Origin: Devosia sp. | GTDB lineage: Bacteria; Pseudomonadota; Alphaproteobacteria; Rhizobiales; Devosiaceae | Direction of reading: 5' to 3' | NCBI GenBank assembly: GCA_028290225.1 | Contig: JAQGKH010000266.1 | Location: forward strand, 1-11,891 | Length of the DNA: 11,891 nucleotides | Part shown: positions 1 through 5,092 of the stretch, one piece after another | Layout: each line of letters opens with the position of its first letter | Position numbering within the stretch: position 1 is the first letter of the stretch | The notes under the pieces: model-generated | Database searches by the model: none | What the model was told of the DNA's origin: nothing | What the model saw: only the letters and a program-made list of their open reading frames with translations | Position numbers and translations under genes: made by a program

Positions 1-1
1 C

Positions 2-358
2 ACCACGGAAGCCGATGCCCGCGAGCAGTATCGCAAGATTGCCGAGCGCCGCGTGCGCCTCGGGCTGGTTGTTGCCGAAATCGGCAACAAGAACGAAGTG
101 AATGTCACAGACGAGGAGCACCAGCAGGCGCTGATCGCCGAAGTGCGTCGCTTCCCGGGCCAGGAACAGCAGGTTTACGACTATTATCGCAAGAACCCGC
201 AGGCGCTGGCCGGCCTGCGTGCGCCGGTGTTCGAGAACAAGGTCGTGGACTATGTCGGGGGCCTCGCCGAACAAACCGAACAAAAGATGAGCCGCGCTGA
301 ACTGGCCAAGCTGATCCAGGCCGATGAAGACGACGTTCCTGAAGAACACCACCATTAA
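2..358 (+). CDS. tig: Trigger factor, C-terminal part (gene cut by window start)
   Basis: This is the last 118 codons of trigger factor, the ribosome-bound peptidyl-prolyl isomerase and chaperone that meets nascent chains at the exit tunnel. The reading frame is open from base 2, so the start, the ribosome-binding domain and the isomerase domain lie outside the window. What is visible is the helical C-terminal substrate-binding domain, with the typical stretch NKNEVNVTDEE, then FPGQEQQVYDYYRKNP, then VFENKVVDYV. The family usually ends in a charged tail, and here it is acidic with a terminal EEHHH. A strong intrinsic terminator follows 17 bp after the stop, so tig is probably transcribed separately from the next gene. 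The position upstream of clpP, clpX and lon supports the call. The identification is by motif and context; no search was run. Confidence 0.93.
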   Translation, partial: TTEADAREQYRKIAERRVRLGLVVAEIGNKNEVNVTDEEHQQALIAEVRRFPGQEQQVYDYYRKNPQALAGLRAPVFENKVVDYVGGLAEQTEQKMSRAELAKLIQADEDDVPEEHHH

Positions 359-375
359 GGGCTTTGCCCTGCAGC

Positions 376-402
376 AAAGCCGCCCTTCGGGGCGGCTTTT
401 TT
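376..402 (+). terminator. Intrinsic terminator after tig
   Basis: A perfect 10-bp stem (376-385 with 390-399) is closed by a TTCG tetraloop. The 3' arm ends in T residues that continue to 402. It lies 17 bp after the tig stop codon, and the next gene begins 35 bp further on. Confidence 0.93.
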
Positions 403-436
403 GTCGCTAGCCCTGACACCTGCCGCGAGTCGTCCC

Positions 437-1927
437 ATGTCCAGCGTCCATCCCGATGTTCTGCTTACGCCTCGGCAGATGGCCGAGGCCGATCGGGGGG
501 CGGTGGAAGCGGGAACCAAGCTGGGGCGCCTGATGGAAGCCGCCGGGCAGGCGGTGGCTGACGCCATAGTTGAACGCTATTACCAGCGCTCGGTGCTGGT
601 TTTATGCGGGCCCGGCAATAATGGCGGCGACGGCTTCGTGGTGGCCCGGCTGCTCAAGCACAAGGGCTGGCCGGTGCAGTTGCGCCTGCTGGGCGAGCGC
701 CATGCGCTCAAGGGCGATGCGGCGCAGATGGCAGCGCAATGGACGGGGCGGATCGAGCGGCCATCGCCCAGCGATATTGCCGAAGCGGACCTGATCGTTG
801 ACGCGGTGCTGGGCGCCGGCATCGATCGCGAGGTGGCCGGGGACCTGCAGAGCCTGATCAAGCTGATCAATGGCAGCGGCAAGCCGGTGGTGAGCATCGA
901 TGTGCCCAGTGGGATGGATGGTGCAACCGGAGCGATGCGCGGCCTGGCGATCAAGGCCCGAACCACGGTGACCTTTTTCCGGCTCAAGCCGGGGCATCTG
1001 CTGCTGCCGGGGCGCGAGCTGTGCGGCGAGGTGGTGCTGAGCGATATCGGGTTGCCCGAAGCGGTGCTGCCGGCGATCGGCTCGCAGTGCTGGAAGAACG
1101 GCCCCTCGCTCTGGGCCATCCCGGCGGCGGGTTCGGTAGGAAACAAGTTCGATCGCGGTCACTGCCTCGTGGTTTCGGGCGGGCCGCTGCAAACCGGGGC
1201 CGCGCGGCTGGCGGCGCTGGGGGCGTTCCGCGCCGGGGCAGGGCTGGTGACGCTCACCGGCTCGCCGGAAGCGCTGGCGGTACATGCCAATCACGTCACC
1301 GCCATCATGCTCAAGCCTGCCGCCGATGCCCTGGCGCTGCGCGAATTGCTGGGTGACAAGCGCATCAACGCCGCGGTGGCCGGGCCGGCGGGAGGGATTG
1401 GTGCCACCACGGTGGACAATGTGCTGGCGGTGCTCGGGTCGGGTGCTGCCGCCGTGCTGGACGCCGATGGCTTGACCAGCTTTGCGGGCGAGCCGGAACG
1501 CTTGTGGGGGGCGATCAAGGCCGATCCCGCGCGGCCAGTGGTGTTGACGCCGCACGAGGGGGAGTTCAAGCGGCTGTTCGGGGATGTCGAAGGGGGCAAG
1601 CTGGAGCGGGCGCGGACGGCGGCGGAGCGTTCGGGCGCGATTATCGTGCTCAAGGGCAGCGACACGGTGGTGGCGGCGCCCGATAGGCGCGCGGTGATCA
1701 ACGCCAATGCGCCGGCCTGGCTGGGCACCGCTGGTGCAGGCGATGTGCTGGCCGGGATCATTGCCGGGCTGATGGGGCAGGGGATGGGGGGCTGGGAAGC
1801 GGCGGCGGCGGGCGTGTGGCTCCATGCCGAGGCGGCCAACGGCTTTGGCGGTCCGGGCATGCTGAGCGAAGACCTGCCGGGCCTGTTGCCCCAGGTGCTT
1901 GCCAAGCTGAACAGCGCGCCAAGCTGA
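437..1927 (+). CDS. nnr: Bifunctional NAD(P)H-hydrate epimerase / ADP-dependent NAD(P)H-hydrate dehydratase
   Basis: The 496-aa protein repairs NADHX and NADPHX, damaged hydrated cofactors. The N-terminal YjeF_N domain interconverts the R and S epimers. The C-terminal ribokinase-like domain removes water, normally using ADP in bacteria. Both halves are recognisable. GPGNNGGDG at residues 58-66 is the signature of the epimerase domain. TPHEGEF at 371-377 and GTAGAGDVLAG at 430-440, with D436 as the likely catalytic aspartate, mark the dehydratase domain. The length fits the fused form known from E. coli (about 515 aa). I chose the ATG at 437 because the upstream in-frame TTG at 401 lies inside the tig terminator. 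The start has no clear Shine-Dalgarno sequence and could be misplaced, although LLTPRQMAEAD soon after it is where family members begin. The gene stands alone after a terminator and is not part of the protease cluster in function. It is cytosolic, with no signal peptide. Confidence 0.93.
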   Translation: MSSVHPDVLLTPRQMAEADRGAVEAGTKLGRLMEAAGQAVADAIVERYYQRSVLVLCGPGNNGGDGFVVARLLKHKGWPVQLRLLGERHALKGDAAQMAAQWTGRIERPSPSDIAEADLIVDAVLGAGIDREVAGDLQSLIKLINGSGKPVVSIDVPSGMDGATGAMRGLAIKARTTVTFFRLKPGHLLLPGRELCGEVVLSDIGLPEAVLPAIGSQCWKNGPSLWAIPAAGSVGNKFDRGHCLVVSGGPLQTGAARLAALGAFRAGAGLVTLTGSPEALAVHANHVTAIMLKPAADALALRELLGDKRINAAVAGPAGGIGATTVDNVLAVLGSGAAAVLDADGLTSFAGEPERLWGAIKADPARPVVLTPHEGEFKRLFGDVEGGKLERARTAAERSGAIIVLKGSDTVVAAPDRRAVINANAPAWLGTAGAGDVLAGIIAGLMGQGMGGWEAAAAGVWLHAEAANGFGGPGMLSEDLPGLLPQVLAKLNSAPS

Positions 1928-1991
1928 GCATCGCACTTGCGCGGGCGGCAAAATGCGCTAACCCATGCCGCAACGAAAAAGGAAGGCAGAT

Positions 1992-2222
1992 ATGAGCGAT
2001 TTAAGCCTGAGCGAAGCCATGGACAATGTTTATGCCTCGCTGCGCGCCAACAACGAGGATATCGACATCCATATCGCCGCGCTCAAGGCCGCGATGCAGC
2101 GCGAGGGGCTCACCGAAGCCACCTTCGAGTCTGCCAAGCTCGCCCAGAACAATCGGCAGGGCCGCAAGACCATGCAGGCCTATTTTCGCAAGCGCGGGGT
2201 TGCGGTGGCCTTTGCCTCCTGA
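1992..2222 (+). CDS. Small conserved-looking protein of unknown function (76 aa)
   Basis: I do not recognise this protein. It starts at an ATG preceded by AAGGAAGG at 1979-1986, five bases upstream, which is a convincing ribosome-binding site. An in-frame start at 1965 would add only nine residues and has no such site. The protein looks almost entirely helical. The first half is acidic (NNEDIDIHIAALKAAMQ), and the C-terminal third is basic and polar (NNRQGRKTMQAYFRKRGV). It has no signal peptide, membrane segment or cysteine. The acidic and basic halves suggest a small cytosolic protein that binds nucleic acid or another protein, but that is inference. It begins 64 bp after nnr and ends 245 bp before clpP, so it may be co-transcribed with nnr. 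Its helical content, good ribosome-binding site and codon usage like its neighbours make it likely to be a real gene. Confidence 0.72.
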   Translation: MSDLSLSEAMDNVYASLRANNEDIDIHIAALKAAMQREGLTEATFESAKLAQNNRQGRKTMQAYFRKRGVAVAFAS

Positions 2223-2264
2223 GGCGCCGGCGTTTACGTTATCGGCGAGCAACTGCGGCTAACT

Positions 2265-2293
2265 ATTGAACCGCGCCCCATTGCCGCCTATCT
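2265..2293 (+). promoter_or_regulatory. Candidate heat-shock-type promoter of clpP
   Basis: ATTGAAC (2265-2271) is followed after 15 bp by CCTATCT (2287-2293). Read as a housekeeping promoter it is TTGAAC, 17 bp, TATCTG. The CCTATNT -10 box and the TTGAA core resemble RpoH promoters of alphaproteobacteria, and clpP is a usual RpoH target. Transcription would begin near 2300, giving a 5' leader of about 165 nt. The assignment is by eye against remembered consensus sequences. Confidence 0.55.
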
Positions 2294-2361
2294 GTCGCTT
2301 TACCGCGCGTTAATGCGGCATCGTCTGCTATCGGCGTGTCGCGCTGATTCGAATTCTAAGG

Positions 2362-2407
2362 CACGGTCCCCGGACCCTGGATGTCCGGTCTCCGGACGCG
2401 GACCGTG
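2362..2407 (+). repeat. Direct and inverted repeats in the clpP leader
   Basis: A 12-bp direct repeat, CGGTCCCCGGAC at 2364-2375 and CGGTCTCCGGAC at 2386-2397, differs at one base. The whole block is bounded by an 8-bp inverted repeat, CACGGTCC (2362-2369) and GGACCGTG (2400-2407). Inside, CCGGAC (2370-2375) can pair with GTCCGG (2383-2388). The block lies between the promoter candidate and the clpP ribosome-binding site, so it could form a branched RNA structure in the leader or be a protein-binding site on DNA. Confidence 0.7.
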
Positions 2408-2467
2408 TTCCAACCAAGATGGCTGACCGGTTTTCCACGCGACCCGGAACAGCAAAGGGGCATCACT

Positions 2468-3094
2468 ATGCGAGATCCACACGATCTTTACATGAACACG
2501 CTCGTTCCCATGGTGGTCGAGCAGTCCAACCGCGGCGAACGCGCGTTCGATATCTATTCGCGCCTCCTGCGCGAGCGCATCATCTTCGTGACCGGCGTGG
2601 TCGAAGACAACATGGCGAGCCTGATCATCGCCCAATTGCTGTTTCTCGAATCGGAGAATCCGAAAAAGGAAATCGCGCTCTACATCAACTCACCCGGTGG
2701 CGTGGTGACGGCTGGCCTATCGATCTACGACACGATGCAGTTCATCCGCCCGGCCGTCGCGACGATGGTGATGGGGCAGGCGGCCTCCATGGGCTCGCTG
2801 CTGCTTGCTGCAGGTGAAGCGGGCATGCGCACTTCGCTGCCCAATTCGCGCGTGATGGTGCACCAGCCTTCCGGTGGCTTCCAGGGCCAGGTGACCGATA
2901 TCCTGATCCACGCCAAGGAAGTGGAAGGGCTGAAGCGTCGGCTCAACCAGATCTACGAAAAGCATACCGGCCGCACCTACGAGGAAATCGAGCATGCCCT
3001 CGAGCGCGACCGTTTTCTTTCCCCCGAAGAGGCCAAGACCTTCGGGCTCATCGACACCGTTCTGGAAAAGCGCGTTGTTCCGGACGCGGTTTGA
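2468..3094 (+). CDS. clpP: ATP-dependent Clp protease proteolytic subunit ClpP
   Basis: This 208-aa protein is the serine peptidase of the ClpXP and ClpAP machines. Two stacked heptameric rings enclose the active sites, and an AAA+ partner feeds in unfolded substrates. The catalytic triad is intact: S107 in GQAASMG, H132 in RVMVHQP and D181 in LERDRF. The spacings of 25 and 49 residues match those of E. coli ClpP (S111, H136, D185 in precursor numbering). The open frame extends upstream to 2381, but the ATG at 2468 has AAAGGGG at 2454-2460 seven bases upstream, and the protein then begins with MRDPHDLYMNTLVPMV, typical of the family. A short N-terminal propeptide removed by self-cleavage is expected from the family. 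clpX follows 171 bp later. The promoter candidate at 2265-2293 and a repeat-rich leader precede the gene. Confidence 0.98.
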   Translation: MRDPHDLYMNTLVPMVVEQSNRGERAFDIYSRLLRERIIFVTGVVEDNMASLIIAQLLFLESENPKKEIALYINSPGGVVTAGLSIYDTMQFIRPAVATMVMGQAASMGSLLLAAGEAGMRTSLPNSRVMVHQPSGGFQGQVTDILIHAKEVEGLKRRLNQIYEKHTGRTYEEIEHALERDRFLSPEEAKTFGLIDTVLEKRVVPDAV

Positions 3095-3206
3095 TTCCCT
3101 GCTTGCCACATTCCATCGCATACGCCCGCAACTGTGACTTGCGTGGAATTGCACATAGCCGGATCGGCCTTTAAGGTCGGTTCGGCTTAGACTTTCTTTA
3201 GGCTCG

Positions 3207-3230
3207 AGCGTTACCGTCCTCGATAACGCT
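3207..3230 (+). other. Inverted repeat between clpP and clpX
   Basis: AGCGTTA (3207-3213) and TAACGCT (3224-3230) form a perfect 7-bp stem with a 10-base loop, followed by TATTTT. It lies 36 bp before the clpX start. It could be a weak terminator or attenuator lowering clpX expression relative to clpP, or an operator. The short T tract and AT-containing stem make strong termination unlikely. The rest of the 171-bp gap shows no promoter I would defend. Confidence 0.4.
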
Positions 3231-3265
3231 TATTTTGGGGGTGTTCCGCCCTCGGGAGTGACTGG

Positions 3266-4543
3266 ATGTCCAAAGAGACAACGAACGGCGAAACCTCCAA
3301 GAACACGCTTTATTGCTCGTTCTGCGGGAAATCCCAGCATGAGGTTCGCAAGCTGATTGCCGGCCCGACCGTGTTCATCTGCGATGAATGCGTCGAGCTG
3401 TGCATGGACATCATCCGCGAAGAGAACAAGACCTCCATGGTCAAGTCCTCCGATGGCGTGCCGACCCCAGCAGATATCTGCAAGGTGCTCGACGACTACG
3501 TTATTGGGCAGTTCCGCGCCAAGCGCGTGCTCTCCGTGGCTGTCCACAACCACTACAAGCGCCTGCACCACGCGACCAAGAACCAGGACGTGGAGCTTTC
3601 CAAGAGCAACATCCTGCTGATCGGCCCCACGGGTTCGGGCAAGACGCTGCTGGCCCAGACCCTGGCGCGCATCCTCGATGTGCCCTTCACCATGGCCGAC
3701 GCGACGACGCTAACCGAAGCGGGCTATGTCGGCGAGGACGTGGAAAACATCATCCTCAAGCTGCTGCAGTCGGCCGACTACAATGTCGAGAAGGCGCAGC
3801 GCGGCATCGTTTATATCGACGAAGTCGACAAGATCTCCCGCAAGTCCGACAACCCGTCCATCACCCGCGACGTTTCGGGCGAAGGCGTGCAGCAGGCCCT
3901 GCTCAAGATCATGGAAGGCACCGTGGCTTCGGTTCCCCCGCAGGGTGGCCGCAAGCATCCGCAGCAGGAATTCCTGCAGGTGGACACCACCAACATCCTG
4001 TTCATCTGCGGTGGCGCCTTTGCCGGCCTCGAAAAGATCATCTCGGCACGCGGCGAAGGCTCGGGCATCGGGTTTTCGGCCACGGTCAAGGACCCGAACG
4101 ATCGTCGCGTCGGCCAGGTGCTGGCCGATGTAGCGCCCGAGGACCTGGTGCGTTTTGGGCTGATCCCCGAGTTCATCGGCCGCCTGCCCGTTCTGGCGAC
4201 GCTGGAAGATCTCGACATCGCCGCCCTGATCGAAATCCTGACGGCGCCCAAAAACGCCCTGGTGCGCCAGTATCAGCGCCTGTTCCAGATGGAAGATGTG
4301 GAACTGACCTTCCACGAGGACGCCCTCAAGGCAATTGCCGAGAAGGCCATCGAGCGCAAGACCGGTGCCCGCGGGCTCCGCTCGATCATGGAAGCCATCC
4401 TTCTGGACACCATGTATGACCTGCCTTCGCTGGAAGGCGTCGAAGAAGTGGTGATCAGCGAGGAAGTGGTGCGGGGCAAGGATGTTCGTCCGCTCTACAT
4501 CTATTCCGAGCGCAAAAAAGAAGACATGCCCGCCGGCGCCTAA
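3266..4543 (+). CDS. clpX: ATP-dependent Clp protease ATP-binding subunit ClpX
   Basis: This 425-aa AAA+ unfoldase recognises tagged substrates, unfolds them and threads them into ClpP; it also remodels complexes on its own. The N-terminal zinc-binding domain has Cys17, Cys20, Cys39 and Cys42 (CSFC and CDEC). Walker A is GPTGSGKT at 120-127 and Walker B is VYIDEVDK at 182-189. Pore loop 1 is GYVG at 153-156, and the RKH loop is R229-K230-H231. An IGF motif, which docks onto ClpP, is present in GSGIGF, and the sensor-2 helix is in GARGLRSIME. The length matches E. coli ClpX (424 aa). The ATG start has a GGGAG-type ribosome-binding site about seven bases upstream. All parts needed for a working ClpP partner are present. 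A strong terminator lies 26 bp after the stop, so clpX ends its transcription unit. Confidence 0.98.
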   Translation: MSKETTNGETSKNTLYCSFCGKSQHEVRKLIAGPTVFICDECVELCMDIIREENKTSMVKSSDGVPTPADICKVLDDYVIGQFRAKRVLSVAVHNHYKRLHHATKNQDVELSKSNILLIGPTGSGKTLLAQTLARILDVPFTMADATTLTEAGYVGEDVENIILKLLQSADYNVEKAQRGIVYIDEVDKISRKSDNPSITRDVSGEGVQQALLKIMEGTVASVPPQGGRKHPQQEFLQVDTTNILFICGGAFAGLEKIISARGEGSGIGFSATVKDPNDRRVGQVLADVAPEDLVRFGLIPEFIGRLPVLATLEDLDIAALIEILTAPKNALVRQYQRLFQMEDVELTFHEDALKAIAEKAIERKTGARGLRSIMEAILLDTMYDLPSLEGVEEVVISEEVVRGKDVRPLYIYSERKKEDMPAGA

Positions 4544-4568
4544 TCGGCCTGGGATGTTCAAGACCAAG

Positions 4569-4593
4569 CGCCGGGCGAAAGCCCGGCGTTTTT
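4569..4593 (+). terminator. Intrinsic terminator after clpX
   Basis: A perfect 8-bp GC-rich stem (4569-4576 with 4581-4588) is closed by a GAAA tetraloop and followed by five Ts. It lies 25 bp after the clpX stop and separates clpX from lon. Confidence 0.93.
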
Positions 4594-4950
4594 GTTTGAA
4601 ACGAGGGTTGGGTGTTAGCCGGCACGCCGCTGGCCGGCCACACAGCGCTTTCACGCGCGCGATTGTCATGGAGGCTTGAGCCGCCGGATTCCGCACGAGG
4701 TGTCGGGGCAAGCACAGCGAACTTGCGGCAAAGGAAAGCTATCGAGACAGGCCCATCTTGTGGACGGGGGTGACCAGCGAGTCGGGAGCGCGGGGGTGGC
4801 GTCGGCGCTTTTGGCCGACAAGGGGCATGAACGCATTGCTGGGATGCCATTGAAGTGCAAGTATCCCAGGCCAATATAGCTGTGTGAACAGGGTGCGCTG
4901 GCCAGGAAACAGGCGCTACGGGCCTGGAAGGGCCAGCGTTGATTTCAAGA
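4594..4950. other. Gene-free stretch between clpX and lon
   Basis: I find no convincing gene in these 357 bp. The longest open frame (4676-4879) has no ribosome-binding site and gives a basic, low-complexity product. Two small inverted repeats are visible: GTCGGC (4801-4806) with GCCGAC (4814-4819), and CTGGGA (4839-4844) with TCCCAG (4864-4869). Neither is followed by a T tract. A small RNA cannot be excluded, but nothing specific points to one. Confidence 0.5.
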
Positions 4951-4984
4951 GGCTTGCTTCCGAAAGTTTAGCTTGCAGCAAGCC
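4951..4984 (+). promoter_or_regulatory. Palindromic operator candidate at the lon promoter
   Basis: GCTTGC-A-GCAAGC (4971-4983) is a perfect 13-bp palindrome. A third copy of the half-site, GCTTGC, occurs at 4952-4957, 19 bp upstream in direct orientation. Extending both outer arms by one base gives GGCTTGC (4951-4957) and GCAAGCC (4978-4984). The palindrome covers the proposed -35 box of lon, so a bound protein would be placed to block or modulate RNA polymerase. No known binding motif was matched. Confidence 0.45.
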
Positions 4985-4999
4985 AGCACAAACCTATTT
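4972..4999 (+). promoter_or_regulatory. Candidate heat-shock-type promoter of lon
   Basis: CTTGCAG (4972-4978), a spacer of 14 bp, then CCTATTT (4993-4999). This fits the remembered RpoH pattern CTTG-N-CCTATNT, and lon is a classical heat-shock gene. As a housekeeping promoter it would be TTGCAG, 16 bp, TATTTA. Transcription would begin near 5006, leaving a leader of about 87 nt before the lon ATG. Confidence 0.6.
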
Positions 5000-5092
5000 A
5001 TTAATGAGATTCAGCTCAGCATCCACATGGGCTGTCTGCAACGGGCGCGCCACCCATCTCCTCCCTCCGGTGCGCCTCCGAAAGGAATAAAG

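Noticed and set aside
401..436. Upstream TTG start for nnr giving 12 more residues
   Set aside because: The TTG lies in the T tract of the tig terminator, and the extra residues do not resemble the family's N-terminus.
602..1951. Long minus-strand open frame (449 codons) opposite nnr
   Set aside because: It is the shadow of a GC-rich coding gene: it is rich in Arg, His, Pro and Gln, with no domain and no ribosome-binding site. Frames at 3388-4419 and 3710-4711 over clpX are rejected for the same reason.
4676..4879. Small open frame between clpX and lon
   Set aside because: It has no ribosome-binding site, a basic composition without recognisable features, and inverted repeats more typical of noncoding DNA.
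4973..5092. Forty-residue N-terminal extension of Lon
   Set aside because: It overlaps the promoter candidate, has no ribosome-binding site, and the extra residues are unlike Lon. The ATG at 5093 has AAAGGA at the right distance.
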